From NCBI GenBank assembly GCA_028707495.1, contig JAQWAS010000007.1, forward strand, positions 1-33,876: a stretch of 33,876 nucleotides of DNA, in the 5' to 3' direction. Made by a program: the position numbers and the translations under genes. The stretch comes from Patescibacteria group bacterium (GTDB lineage: Bacteria; Patescibacteriota; Patescibacteriia; UBA2591; JAQWAS01). Numbering within the stretch: the stretch's first letter is position 1; each line of letters begins with the position of its first letter. A model generated the notes under the pieces. That model saw only the letters and a list, made by a program, of their open reading frames with translations, had not been told where the DNA came from and did no database searches. This document shows positions 20,562 to 30,800 of the stretch, piece after piece.

Positions 20562-22076
20562 ATGAAATTTAAAAACAAGTTTTTAACAATTTTTATTGCT
20601 TTAGTTTTTGTTTTAACTGAAGTAAATGTTTTATGGGCCCAAACTTTACCCAATATCCCATCCGATATTAAAGAAATAGTAGATGAACGAGATATGATTG
20701 AAATTTATTGTTTAATGACTAAATATGAGTCAGGTGAATTTATAGCCAGCTTAGAAGCTTTAAACACAATTTTAGTTCCAGCGGTTAGTCAATTAAAAAA
20801 TATGGGGTTTGAAGCTGAAGTGCCGGATATTACTCAATATCAGTTTAATGCTCAAACTAAAATAGACGAAGTATGCACGACTCAAAGTTTAACTGAGGCA
20901 CAAAATAGAGTTCAGGATTTAATGGCTTATAGTCAACAAATTAAAAACGATTTAGCTGGTTTAAGAAATTCTTTAGGCGTAGAATTAAAATCCCAAGGGC
21001 AAGAATTAAAAGAAATTATTGAAACGGAGAACAAAAAAATTGAGGAAGAATTGGGCTCGCAAATTCAGCCTAAAGTTGAAGAGTTTGGCGCAGATTTGGG
21101 TGCACGTTTGCAAATAGAATTAGAGCACGAAATGGCCTCAGCGGGTTTTACAGATGCTGGTTCAGCTCAAGCTTATGCACAACGTCGCGTAGCTGAAAAT
21201 CAAAATCGGATTAAAACAGAAATTGAAAATTATAAAAACCAATTACAGACTGAATTTGAAAACGAAATGGATGCACGTGCATCAGAGGTAGCTGGTTTTA
21301 ATATAAAAGAATTTAGAGAGTTGGGAGATGGTTTGGCTAATATTGAGCAAACTATAAACGACGTTGTTCAACAAAATTTAGGACAATATGAAGAATATAA
21401 AATTCAAGCTATGATAAAAAGAAAGGAATTAATTTTAAAAATTTTTGATCAACAATTTAATCAAGCTATCGAGCAAATTAAAGAATACGAAGATTTACTT
21501 TTAGAATTAAAAGTTCAAGATCCGAGTGTTTTAACGGCTAATGAATTAATTGCCGAATTAAATCAAGACAAACAAATTTTAGCCGAACAAATTCAGACAG
21601 CCATCGAGGCGGGTGATGATAGTGGTTTTCAAATAGCCATTCAGGAAGTAGAAAATAAATGGTTAGCCAAAAGAACCATTTTAGAATCTAATTTAGCTAA
21701 ACGTCAGTCGCCATGGGAAGTTTGTCAACAAGTCGATTTTCAAATTCAAAAGGCCAAAACAACAATTGAAGATGGTCTCCAACAAATTCAAATAGGTTTA
21801 GAACAAATTGAAATCAATAAAATTGATTGTGCTTTAAGTGAAAAACCTTTGTGTCAAACCATTGATCAAATTTACAACAATTTAAAGTCAACTCAGTCGA
21901 TTGGTCAAACATTGTTAAATAATTTAAATTTAACAATAGATAAATGTAGCCACGTTAGCCCGCAAGATAATTGGCAGTCTGATTTTTTACAATCAATGTT
22001 AAGTTTACGGGAAGCTGGTCCAGCCTGGAATAAGGAAATTGTTAATTTAAAAAATCAGTGGTTGAGTCAAAAATAA
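20562..22076 (+). CDS. Secreted coiled-coil protein, cut by in-frame TAA
   Basis: 504 residues up to TAA. A signal peptide (MKFKNKFLTIFIALVFVLTE..., cleavage plausible after residue 26, LWAQ) precedes a long, Gln/Glu-rich, strongly helical body with heptad-like stretches at about 110-175 and 190-330, so an extended extracellular or periplasm-like coiled coil is likely. Cysteines occur in spaced pairs. From about residue 385, WEVCQQVDFQ...KIDCALSEKPLCQTI...IDKC forms a cysteine unit that is repeated after the stop codon in the same frame. The function is not recognised. It is followed by a remnant of its own C-terminus and a small membrane protein. Confidence 0.75.
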   Translation: MKFKNKFLTIFIALVFVLTEVNVLWAQTLPNIPSDIKEIVDERDMIEIYCLMTKYESGEFIASLEALNTILVPAVSQLKNMGFEAEVPDITQYQFNAQTKIDEVCTTQSLTEAQNRVQDLMAYSQQIKNDLAGLRNSLGVELKSQGQELKEIIETENKKIEEELGSQIQPKVEEFGADLGARLQIELEHEMASAGFTDAGSAQAYAQRRVAENQNRIKTEIENYKNQLQTEFENEMDARASEVAGFNIKEFRELGDGLANIEQTINDVVQQNLGQYEEYKIQAMIKRKELILKIFDQQFNQAIEQIKEYEDLLLELKVQDPSVLTANELIAELNQDKQILAEQIQTAIEAGDDSGFQIAIQEVENKWLAKRTILESNLAKRQSPWEVCQQVDFQIQKAKTTIEDGLQQIQIGLEQIEINKIDCALSEKPLCQTIDQIYNNLKSTQSIGQTLLNNLNLTIDKCSHVSPQDNWQSDFLQSMLSLREAGPAWNKEIVNLKNQWLSQK

Positions 22077-22448
22077 ATTTTAGAAAAAGAATTAATTAAA
22101 AAACCAACACCAGAAAAATTTTGTCAGCAAATTAATCCGAGTGGATTAGAGCAAGAATTAAATCAAAAATTAAATGAACTCCAGGAGCGCTTAGAACGTT
22201 GTGAAAGGCCATGTGTGGGCACACCTCAGGCATGTTCACTCCAAGCAGAAACCTGCGCTCTTTATAACCAACGGAGCGTTGATTTTATATCAACCCAACA
22301 ACAAGGACAAGAGTTATTAATTCAAATTAAAAATTTAAAATCAAAATGTCAGACAATAGACAATTTAAGAGATTTGATAAATTCAGCTCAAAATTTAAAA
22401 ATTACGCGGGATAATTTTTTACAAAACTATAATCAAGTTTTAAAATAA
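22077..22448 (+). pseudogene. In-frame continuation of the coiled-coil gene after the nonsense codon
   Basis: The same reading frame stays open for 123 codons after TAA 22074-22076 and ends one base before the next gene. It encodes KFCQQINPSGLEQ...ERCERPCVG...ACSLQ...KSKCQTID, which parallels the CQQ...C...C cysteine unit before the stop, so it is genuine coding sequence rather than chance. Most simply a CAA codon became TAA. Separate translation from GTG 22215 is possible but has no SD. Readthrough is the other option. Confidence 0.7.
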
Positions 22449-22449
22449 T

Positions 22450-22686
22450 ATGTCTAAAAAATCATTAATTGTTGTTTTAATTATTCTAATTTTAATTGCA
22501 ATTGGCGTAGCAACTTATTTTATATTCTTTAATCAATCTAAATTAAGTAGTAATTTAGATAATTTGGAAACCATTGAAACTGATATGCCATTTGCTAGTC
22601 AAATACCCGATTTAAAATTAGATGATTTTAATATTCAGGGGACAGTTTTGCCGAGTGATTTGTTTTCTAATATAGAGGTTGAATAA
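22450..22686 (+). CDS. Small membrane-anchored protein
   Basis: 78 residues: one membrane helix at about 5-27 (SLIVVLIILILIAIGVATYFIFF) and a 50-residue acidic outside tail (DNLETIETDMPFASQIPDLKLDDF...). The ATG begins one base after the stop of the broken coiled-coil gene and is followed by a good terminator, so both belong to one transcript. It may anchor or accompany the coiled-coil protein; no motif gives a specific function. Confidence 0.65.
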   Translation: MSKKSLIVVLIILILIAIGVATYFIFFNQSKLSSNLDNLETIETDMPFASQIPDLKLDDFNIQGTVLPSDLFSNIEVE

Positions 22687-22696
22687 AAATTATAAT

Positions 22697-22721
22697 AAAA
22701 AAGGAGCTAAGCTTCTTTTTT
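22697..22721. terminator. Intrinsic terminator
   Basis: AAAAAAGGAGC-taa-GCTTCTTTTTT pairs along 11 positions including one G-T wobble, with A- and T-tracts. It closes the coiled-coil operon. Confidence 0.85.
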
Positions 22722-22792
22722 ATTTTAAAAATTAAATTATGTGCTATAATAAATAATGAATAATTTAATTATTTTTTAAATACTAATTTTAT

Positions 22793-24700
22793 ATGAATTT
22801 TGAAAATTTAAATTTTATAGAAAATTATATGATTAACAAAGAAAAATTACAAGTAAAAGAAAAAGAATGTCCAAAAATAGAAGAGGATGTTCGTTTAAGA
22901 TTAGATCGTAATTTGGAGACAGCAAAAATAATTGAAAATCTCGCCATTGATAAGGTTATAAATGAGAGTGATAAAGAAGAATTAATTTCATTACAGGAAC
23001 GTCGAGATTGGAGTAAAATGTTAAATAGTTTAGAAAACGATGATGTAGTTATTACAGTTTTAACTCCGACAGCTCGTTGTTTGTCTATAAAAAATTTAAA
23101 TGATGTAGTTTTTGGACCTCAGTTAACCGATAGTATTATCGCTAAACGTCGCGAATTGTCTCAAAAATATTTTTTTGAAAATTTAATAGATAAAAATGTT
23201 AATATTAAACCAGATAATTTAGATTTAGAGCAAAATTATAAATATGGAGTTTTTAAATTACCTGGCGAAATAGTTGAAACAATTGGTAGTGTTAGTGAAT
23301 TTATGAATAATGTTTGCACACAAGTTGATCAAGAAATGACAAAGTATGTTTTAGAAGAAGCTTCTAAATTACCGCAAGAGCCAAAGATTATTGATTTTAT
23401 TAAAGAATTTACAGCTCATGGTTTTAGGTTAAGTTATGGAATTTCTGAGGTTAAAGATAATCAAACGGTTCAGGATTCATTATCTAATAAATTTTTAACA
23501 TTAGCTCAATCCTTTCAATCTGCTAGATTGGCTGGTTTAAAACATGGACTTGCTCATGAAAAATTTGGTTATGGTCAAGAATATTCAGAATCAGACATTG
23601 AAAGTGAACTAATAGAATTTGATAGATTACACCAGAATTTATCTGGTGAAATTATAACGAATGCTTCAGGCATTCAATTTGAAATTATTCAAGATGGTGT
23701 TTTTAATAGGGATGTTTTACGAGATATTAGAAAAGGTAAATTTGAGATTTCGGAAGGTGATGACAAAAGTCAAGCGCTTTTAGAACAAGCTCAGGCATAT
23801 ATTAAAATTTTAAATTTATTAGATTTTGTTAAACCTTGCACTAATGATGAACTTATTGATAATAGTTTTGATAAGAAGTTAAAAAAACATCAAGAATTAG
23901 CTATTGATTTAGTAAATAATAGTAATTTTGACCAAGCAAGATTAAAAACTGAATTAGAGTATAATGAAAAAGATCGTAATTTTACAAGTGAAGCCATATT
24001 TCATAAACGTGCTCTAGAAATTGAAAGAGCGGCTTATTTAAGCTTAGATGTTTTGGATGTTGGAGTTGATCAATTATTAGAATATGAACAACTTTTGAAA
24101 AAAGTAAACAAAAAGGATGACGGATTAACATTTGCTCAAGCATCTTTAATGGCCGGTGATTCTATGACTAAACAACTAAGAGAAATTCGTCAAAAAGTTT
24201 TTAATGTATTAGAAACACATGATTTAGTAAAGGATGGGGAATTAGCTACTGGTTTAGTTGGAGGCGATGAATTAACCTTAGTGGTTGATTTAGATAAACT
24301 TGGTTCAGATGATAAAATGAATAGATTAATGTTTGATTTGAAAAGAGCGACTAACATTCGTCTTATTAAAACAGTGGTTTCTAAAAGTGATCGTTTAGAG
24401 AACGAACAAGTCAATCGCGAAGATCAACATTTATTATCTTTGAAACGAGCTGAACTAGGAGCTACTCAAGCTAAAGAAATAGAAGCTATTTTAAGAAAAG
24501 TAAGATTAAAGCATGGAAGAGAAAAAATTGATCAATTAATAAGAACAGAAGGTTTTGATAGTTTAGTGGTAATTGAAGATACTGCGATAGCTGATGGTTT
24601 TAAATTTAGAATTGAGAATGATCAAAAACTATTAATAGAATTAACCAAAGATAATTTGTTGGATAAATTAAGAGTGCTAATTGGTGAAACGGTTTATTAA
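22793..24700 (+). CDS. Large soluble protein with GGDEF-like domain(s)
   Basis: 635 residues, no signal peptide or membrane helix. The clearest feature is GLVGGDELTLVVDLDKL (487-503), a GGDEF-type catalytic turn, preceded by YLSLDVLDVGVDQL (415-428) and MAGDSMTKQLREI (453-465), the expected places of the metal-binding D-x-D/F and of the G-D-x-x-L helix. A second, more decayed copy may lie at about 85-255, since FRLSYGISEV and SARLAGLKHG resemble the C-terminal half of such domains. The fold would be a nucleotidyl-cyclase palm; cyclic-di-GMP synthesis is possible but canonical residues are incomplete. The gene stands alone behind a terminator with a TATAAT at 22745-22750. The protein family is not otherwise recognised. 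Confidence 0.65.
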   Translation: MNFENLNFIENYMINKEKLQVKEKECPKIEEDVRLRLDRNLETAKIIENLAIDKVINESDKEELISLQERRDWSKMLNSLENDDVVITVLTPTARCLSIKNLNDVVFGPQLTDSIIAKRRELSQKYFFENLIDKNVNIKPDNLDLEQNYKYGVFKLPGEIVETIGSVSEFMNNVCTQVDQEMTKYVLEEASKLPQEPKIIDFIKEFTAHGFRLSYGISEVKDNQTVQDSLSNKFLTLAQSFQSARLAGLKHGLAHEKFGYGQEYSESDIESELIEFDRLHQNLSGEIITNASGIQFEIIQDGVFNRDVLRDIRKGKFEISEGDDKSQALLEQAQAYIKILNLLDFVKPCTNDELIDNSFDKKLKKHQELAIDLVNNSNFDQARLKTELEYNEKDRNFTSEAIFHKRALEIERAAYLSLDVLDVGVDQLLEYEQLLKKVNKKDDGLTFAQASLMAGDSMTKQLREIRQKVFNVLETHDLVKDGELATGLVGGDELTLVVDLDKLGSDDKMNRLMFDLKRATNIRLIKTVVSKSDRLENEQVNREDQHLLSLKRAELGATQAKEIEAILRKVRLKHGREKIDQLIRTEGFDSLVVIEDTAIADGFKFRIENDQKLLIELTKDNLLDKLRVLIGETVY

Positions 24701-24770
24701 TCAAGTTTATAATAAATACTAAGTCAATATTTAATTATTAAAAATATTTTTTTTGATTTAATATATTACA

Positions 24771-24899
24771 ATGAAAAAAATAGTTATTGCATTAGGCGGT
24801 AATGCGTTAGGGACTACTTGCGAAGAACAATTAAAATTAGTTAAAAATACCGCTAAATCATTAGTAAAAATAGGTATTTTAAATTTAAATCAAAGGTAA
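24771..24899 (+). pseudogene. arcC: Carbamate kinase N-terminal relic
   Basis: A 42-codon ORF reads [14 protein letters not shown]...[18 protein letters not shown] and then ends. This is the N-terminal strand and glycine-rich ATP loop of carbamate kinase and other amino-acid kinases ([11 protein letters not shown]), but the remaining roughly 270 residues are absent. The stop codon is immediately followed by the ATG of the PIF1-like helicase gene, which probably replaced the rest. The ORF is too short to be functional. Confidence 0.75.
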
Positions 24900-26573
24900 A
24901 TGACACAACAAGAAGCTTTGGATATTTTAAAAATGGGTCAAAATGTTTTTTTAACTGGGCCTCCAGGAAGCGGGAAGACTTTTTTATTAAATAAATATAT
25001 TAATTATTTAAAAAATCAAGGCAAAGATGTTGGTATAACCGCCTCAACTGGAATTGCGGCGACTCATATGAATGGCGTGACGATTCATTCTTGGTCGGGA
25101 CTAGGGATTAAAGAAAAATTGACTAGCAAAGACATGCAAAGTCTTTTGAAAAAATTTTATCTTAAGAAAAAATTTGCCACGACTAAAGTTTTAATTATTG
25201 ATGAAGTTTCAATGTTACACGCTTTTCAATTTGACTTATTAAATCAGATTTGTCAGGCGTTTCGGGGAAGCTTAAAGCCTTTCGGCGGGTTGCAAATTAT
25301 TTGCTCAGGAGATTTTTTTCAATTACCACCAGTTGAAAAAAATGGTCAGCCTAAATTTATTACTCAAGCCGATATTTGGCAAAAAATGGATATAAAAATT
25401 TGCTATCTTCATGAACAATATCGTCAAATTCAAAACGATAAACTCCTGACTTTATTAAATTATATTCGTCAAAATGAAGTTGAAAAATCTCGAGAAATTT
25501 TAACAAATCTAAGTGATAGTTTTAATTCATCTTTAACTACTTTAACTAAACTTTATACCCATAATTTAGACGTGGATGCAATTAATAATCGTGAGTTAGC
25601 TAAAATAAATGGACCAGAATTTGTTTATTATATGCAAACTAGGGGTAATAAAAAAGTTGCTTCAGCCATGATAAAAAGTTGTTTAGCTCCAGAAAAGTTA
25701 GTTCTTAAAAAAGGTGCGCAAGTGATGTTTGTTAAAAATAATTTTGAACAAGGGTATGTGAATGGAACGCGGGGCGTGGTGATTGGTTTTAATGAAAGCG
25801 ACGCACCGATTATTAAAACTTTTAATGGTCAAGAAATAATCGTTAAACCAATGAGTTGGGTCATTGAAGAAGATAATTTTATTAAGGCCGAGATTCAACA
25901 AATTCCTTTGCGGTTGGCTTGGGCGATTACTGTTCATAAAAGTCAGGGGATGAATCTTGATGCAGCCGAGATTGATCTTTCAAAATGTTTTGTTGAGGGG
26001 ATGGGCTATGTGGCTTTATCACGATTAAGCTCACTTCAGGGGTTAAAACTAAATGGATTAAATGAGTTGGCACTTTCGGTGAATAAAGATGTTTTAGAGT
26101 TAGATAAAAAATTTGAAAAACTTTCACGAGATTTGGCAGAAGATTTACAGAAAATGAATAGTCGAGAAAAAGAGAAGCAACAAAGAGATTTTTTAACTTC
26201 TTTGCCTCAAGTTGGTTCAAGGAAAAAAAATAAAAACGCCAAAGCTTTAAAATCCGCCTTGAAAGGTGCTAAAAAATCAACTTATAAAAAAACCGAGGAA
26301 CTTGTTTTGGAAAAAATGTTGCTTAGAGAAATGGCTCGACACAGAGGACTGACGGAAGATACGATTTTAAGTCATTTGGAAAAGTTAATTCAAGATAATT
26401 TTGATCTTGATATTGAATATTTAAAACCAGCTAATAAAGACTTGGAAAAAATTAAAATGGCTTTTTATCAACTTGATACTCGGCAATTAACCCCGGTGAA
26501 AGAATTTTTAAATGATCAGTTTTCGTATAAGGAATTAAGGTTAGCGCGTTTGTTTTTAGATAAAGATAGTTGA
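24900..26573 (+). CDS. PIF1-like 5'-3' DNA helicase with C-terminal helical domain
   Basis: 557 residues of superfamily 1B. Walker A GPPGSGKT (20-27), ASTGIAA (48-54), Walker B LIIDEVSML (98-106), GDFFQLPPV, and the C-terminal AWAITVHKSQGMNLD and YVALSRLSSLQGL motifs are all intact. It unwinds DNA 5' to 3' and is involved in replication and G-quadruplex or R-loop handling in relatives. Residues about 455-500 (ELVLEKMLLREMARHRGLTEDTILSHLEKLI) resemble the RQC/HTH-like C-terminal domain found on many bacterial PIF1-like and RecQ proteins. The ATG directly abuts the carbamate kinase relic and there is no SD. It ends in TGA, confirming that TGA is a stop here. Confidence 0.9.
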   Translation: MTQQEALDILKMGQNVFLTGPPGSGKTFLLNKYINYLKNQGKDVGITASTGIAATHMNGVTIHSWSGLGIKEKLTSKDMQSLLKKFYLKKKFATTKVLIIDEVSMLHAFQFDLLNQICQAFRGSLKPFGGLQIICSGDFFQLPPVEKNGQPKFITQADIWQKMDIKICYLHEQYRQIQNDKLLTLLNYIRQNEVEKSREILTNLSDSFNSSLTTLTKLYTHNLDVDAINNRELAKINGPEFVYYMQTRGNKKVASAMIKSCLAPEKLVLKKGAQVMFVKNNFEQGYVNGTRGVVIGFNESDAPIIKTFNGQEIIVKPMSWVIEEDNFIKAEIQQIPLRLAWAITVHKSQGMNLDAAEIDLSKCFVEGMGYVALSRLSSLQGLKLNGLNELALSVNKDVLELDKKFEKLSRDLAEDLQKMNSREKEKQQRDFLTSLPQVGSRKKNKNAKALKSALKGAKKSTYKKTEELVLEKMLLREMARHRGLTEDTILSHLEKLIQDNFDLDIEYLKPANKDLEKIKMAFYQLDTRQLTPVKEFLNDQFSYKELRLARLFLDKDS

Positions 26574-26597
26574 TTTTGATATTAGAAATGTTATAAT
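26570..26597 (+). promoter_or_regulatory. Promoter of the AhpD-like gene
   Basis: TTGATT (26570-26575), 16-bp spacer, perfect TATAAT (26592-26597), 26 bases before the ATG. The -35 overlaps the stop codon of the helicase gene. Confidence 0.65.
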
Positions 26598-26623
26598 ATT
26601 AAAAATCAATAAATTTTAACAAT

Positions 26624-27148
26624 ATGACTGTACAACCTCTAGTTAAACAGGTGACTGACCAAGAAGTTCAGGGTCAAGCTAAAGAATTGTTTGAACAAAT
26701 TAAACAATCAACTGGTAGCGTGCCAAAGTGGATGCGAGTCATGGCTAACTGCGAAGATATCATGGTTGGCTTTTTTTCTTTATTTAAGGCTGTTATGGAT
26801 GATACGCCTCTAGATAGATTATTAAAATGGAAAGTGGCCTACAAAATTTCCGAGATGAATAAATGTGAGTTTTGCGTAAGTGTTTCAAAACAACAATTAA
26901 AACAATTTGGTTTGAAAGATGAACAAATTGATAAAATTGATCAACCACAAAATAAAAGGGAAGAATTAGTCTTAAAATATGCCGAAGCCGGCACTTGCCA
27001 TGCTTATAATATTGATCCAGAAGTTTTCAGGCAGATTAAAGAAGAATTTACGGACGAAGAAATTGTTGAGTTGACCAGTGTGATTGGTTTATTTAATTTT
27101 ATTAATCGATTTAATGATGCATTGGGTATTCTGCCTGATGTAAAATAG
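26624..27148 (+). CDS. AhpD/carboxymuconolactone decarboxylase-like protein
   Basis: 174 residues, all-helical, with the family pattern KWKVAYKISEMNKCEFCVSVS (68-88): Glu77, Cys81 and Cys84 form the E-x3-C-x2-C redox centre of AhpD-like peroxidases. The histidine usually found four residues after the second cysteine is replaced (Ser88), so peroxidase activity may be weak or altered. The N-terminal half (VPKWMRVMANCEDIMVGFFSLFKAVM) matches the helices that shape the substrate pocket. It has its own promoter and a terminator. A role in peroxide defence is likely but inferred. Confidence 0.8.
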   Translation: MTVQPLVKQVTDQEVQGQAKELFEQIKQSTGSVPKWMRVMANCEDIMVGFFSLFKAVMDDTPLDRLLKWKVAYKISEMNKCEFCVSVSKQQLKQFGLKDEQIDKIDQPQNKREELVLKYAEAGTCHAYNIDPEVFRQIKEEFTDEEIVELTSVIGLFNFINRFNDALGILPDVK

Positions 27149-27173
27149 TATCAAAGTATCTGAATTTTCGACC

Positions 27174-27202
27174 AAAACAACTTATAAAAAGTTGTAGTTT
27201 TT
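27174..27202 (+). terminator. Intrinsic terminator after the AhpD-like gene
   Basis: ACAACTT (27177-27183) and AAGTTGT (27189-27195) form a perfect 7-bp stem followed by AGTTTTT. Confidence 0.75.
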
Positions 27203-27231
27203 AATTACTTAAATAAATAATCTTAAAAAAT

Positions 27232-27810
27232 ATGCAAAAACAAACACGTAGTTACATTTTTCTCTTAATTTTTCTCTTAATCGCTATTGGCACCTTTGTA
27301 TTGATTGATTATTTAGCTAATCGATCGGATGGGATTGAACCAGGTGCATATACTAAAATTGAGCAGGATATAATCAAAATCACCGAATACGAAGATCGTA
27401 AAGTGGTTAAAAATGAGACGCAGGGAGTAGAATTTACTATTCCTAAGGATTGGGAGATGGATAAAAACAAGGGGAGTTTTTATAGTAATTTAGATAAAGA
27501 TAGTGGTTGTAAATTAAGCACATATATAAGTAATAGAGAATTAAATTTAGATGATTTGGAACAAAATTTAAGAGAAAATATAATCAGTGAAGGTTCAACT
27601 GTAAAAAGCTTGGAATATAGTAGGATTAAGGTTGACGACTTAGACGCTTTAAAACAGGAACTAGAAACTGAGGAATTTGGAAAGTCTGTGAGTGTGTATA
27701 TTCCGAAGGGTGATAAGGTTTTTGGGTTTGTGATGTATATTTTTTCTCAAGATGACCTAGTTTATTGTAATAATAAAATGGAGTCGATATTAGGAAGCGT
27801 ATCTTTTTAA
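27232..27810 (+). CDS. Membrane-anchored hypothetical protein
   Basis: 192 residues with one N-terminal membrane helix (about 7-29) and an extracytoplasmic alpha/beta domain. The pattern VEFTIPKDWEM (75-85) followed by alternating strands and helices resembles PsbP-like or DUF-type 'GxxFxxPxxW' domains that occur on many bacterial lipoproteins, but the similarity is weak. Two cysteines (SGCKL, VYCNN) may form a disulfide outside. It lies eleven bases before the giant surface-protein gene and is probably cotranscribed with it. Confidence 0.65.
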   Translation: MQKQTRSYIFLLIFLLIAIGTFVLIDYLANRSDGIEPGAYTKIEQDIIKITEYEDRKVVKNETQGVEFTIPKDWEMDKNKGSFYSNLDKDSGCKLSTYISNRELNLDDLEQNLRENIISEGSTVKSLEYSRIKVDDLDALKQELETEEFGKSVSVYIPKGDKVFGFVMYIFSQDDLVYCNNKMESILGSVSF

Positions 27811-27821
27811 AATATAATTAT

Positions 27822-30800
27822 ATGTGTTTTAAAAAAAATAAATTCTTATTCATTGTTTGTATATTTTTTTTAGGGTTTGTTACCGTTGTTTCTGCTGCTG
27901 ATATTTTTTTGAAATTGCCATATAAACAGGGAGAAAAATTTTTAGTCACTCAGGCTTATAATACTACATTTACCCATAAAAGCGGAGGTAAAGATGCTTT
28001 TGCTTTAGATTTTGCACTTAATGGTTGTGAAATTTATGGTAAAGAAGTCCTGTCAGTATATAAAGGGAATGTTTTAAAAGTTAATAATATTGAAGAATAT
28101 TATTCTGATTATGGCAATTATGTAGATTTAATGCATAATGGTATTGTTAGTAGATATGCGCATTTAGAAAGTTTTGTAGTTAAAAAGGGACAAGATATTA
28201 AACAAGGACAACTAATTGGTTATGTTGGGGATACGGGATTTGTCAAAGGCCAAGCTTGTCCAGAACATCCGGGAGCACACTTGCATTTTGCGATGTATCA
28301 ACAACAAGGAGATAAATTAGTTGCCTATAAACCCGAGCCAATGTCGGGCTATACAGATTTTCAGGCAGGAAATTGGTATACGTCAGACAATGAATTATAC
28401 GAAGAGGAAAATATTGAAAATTTAGAATCCAAAGATGCAGGTGAGCAAGAAAATCAAAATCAGGATCAAAATCAGGATGAAAATCAACCAATCTCTTGGT
28501 GGTCTAAAATAAGTAATTTTTTTAAAAATTTATGGGGAGATGTAGAAACATTTTTTACAGATTTAGATATCGATTTTAGCCCAGAAGAAGAATATCCACA
28601 AGATGAAAATAGTGAAGTTGATTCGAGTGAGAGCGATCAAGCCCAAGATCAGCTCGGCCAAGAAACAGATGACGAAGATGTTGAAATAGTCGGTGATTAC
28701 AATTATGAATTAATAAGTCAGGGAGATCAGGATTTAATTTTACAATCAGAGCAGATGACGGAAGTTAAATTAGAGATAAAAAATATCGGTCAACAAGTGT
28801 GGCAACAAGATTTAATTTCTTTAAATTTAGATTTATATAAAAGCTCTGATGCGAGTTTATTTTATAACTCAACTTGGTTAACTTTTTTGCGACCGACCAA
28901 GTTAGATCAAAATGAAATTGCTAGCGGTCAAATTGGCAGTTTTACTTTTCAAATTCAAGCACCGGAAAATTTAACCCAACAAACTCAAAATTATACTCTT
29001 TATTTTAGACCAGTTTATCAGGCTGGTGGTGGTTTTTATTGGCTAGGCAGTGATATTAATTTACACTGGAATGTTGCGGTTGAACCAGAAGTTGAGGAGG
29101 TAGATGAAGAATCGGAAGATGCGCTCATAGACGAAGAAAATTTAACGCAAGATCAAGAACAAAATCAAGATTTGAATAATGACCAGGCACAACAAGACGA
29201 ACAAGAACAAGATGAGCCAGAAGAAGAAAATCAAGACGTAGCTGGAGATGAAGAAGAATATAATAATCAAAACGAAGAAGAAAGTCAAAGTGAAGATGAT
29301 CAAGATCAAGAACAAGATGGAGAAAATCAAGATCAAAACAATGATCAAAATCCTTATTATCCGCGACGGGGTGATAGTATAGAGCCGGAAACTAGGATTT
29401 TAACTTATCCGGCCAACCCGACTGAATTAACCCAAGCCGAATTTACTTTTGAGGCTAACGAAACGGCTGGTTTTGAATGTAGTTTAGATGGAGCTAATTT
29501 TGATGAATGTTTTAGTCCTCAGATTTTTACTGACTTAGTTGCTGGTCAACATATTTTCAAAGTTAGAGCAACAGATTCTTCAGGTAATCAAGAAGATCCA
29601 GCCCAAGAATATATTTGGGAAATTATTCAACCAGAACCAGAAATAGCCATCAATGAAATTGCTTGGATGGGGACGCCAGCTGATGCCAATGACGAATGGA
29701 TTGAATTATATAATCCCAACATTGAACCAATCGATTTAACTGGCTGGACATTGACGGCAGTTGATGGCACGCCGACAATTGATTTAGAGGGATATATTTT
29801 GGGTTATGAATATTTTATTTTAGAAAGAATGGATGAAACCACCTTAAAAAATATCAGTGCTGATCAAATTTATACCGGCGTTTTGAGTAATACGGGTGAA
29901 AACTTAGAATTGAAAGACGCTGATGGTAATTTAATTGATTCGGTGGATTGTTCTGGGGGTTGGTTTGCTGGCGATAATGATACTAAAGCTTCGATGGAGC
30001 GCGTTGATTTTCGCGCTGCGGGTAGTCAAGCTGGGAATTGGTTAAGTAATGACGGGGAGTTAGAAACCGGCAAAGATTTAAATAATCAAGTTTTTTCTGC
30101 CACGCCTAAATATGTTAATACGGCACACGGGTTGCAAGATTCTGCCACTTTGACTACACTTCCAGCACAAATATCAGTAGATACAACTTTAACTTTAGCC
30201 GAAAGTCCCTATTTTGTTTCGGGTTATAATGGATTAAGAATTGATTCTGGAGCCATTTTAACAATTGAACCAGGCGTTGTCGTTAAATTTAACACGCCGG
30301 GACGCGGTTCTGCCTGTGATGCCAGCGAAGTCAAAATTTATGGTCAATTAATTGCCCGTGGAACACCGGAGGCGCCAATTGTTTTTACCTCGGCCTTTGA
30401 CCCAGATTATTATCCACTTAACCAGTGGTCCAGTTTTTGTTCAAAACAGTCGTGGGGCGGCATTGATGTTTACGGACAAGCCGATTTTGAAAATGTTATT
30501 TTTAAATATGGGCAAGCCTTTACTTCGGCTACCGGTTTTTTAAAAGTTAACGACCCCGCCAGAATCAGTTTGCTTTCGACTAAATTAGGAGCCGTCAGTG
30601 GCACGCAAATTTATTTAAAAACATCTGCCACGATAGATTTAGAAAATAATCAAATTGTCGGACAAATAGATTCGTCAACCGGCATTAAAATTGACGACCC
30701 AACAATTTTAAATTTAACTGGTAATAATTTAAAATATCTATCGACTACCATAGATATAAGGGGTGAGGCGGTTGTCGAGGCGAAAAACAATCTTTTTAGC

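Noticed and set aside
22074-22076. Stop-codon reassignment
   Set aside because: The internal codon is TAA, and TAA, TAG and TGA all end other genes here (the helicase gene ends in TGA), so the standard bacterial code holds.
29100-29350. Repetitive DNA element in the surface-protein gene
   Set aside because: The GATCAAAATCAAGA-like repeats simply encode the Asp/Glu/Gln/Asn linker; the frame is open and no unit is exact enough for a separate element.
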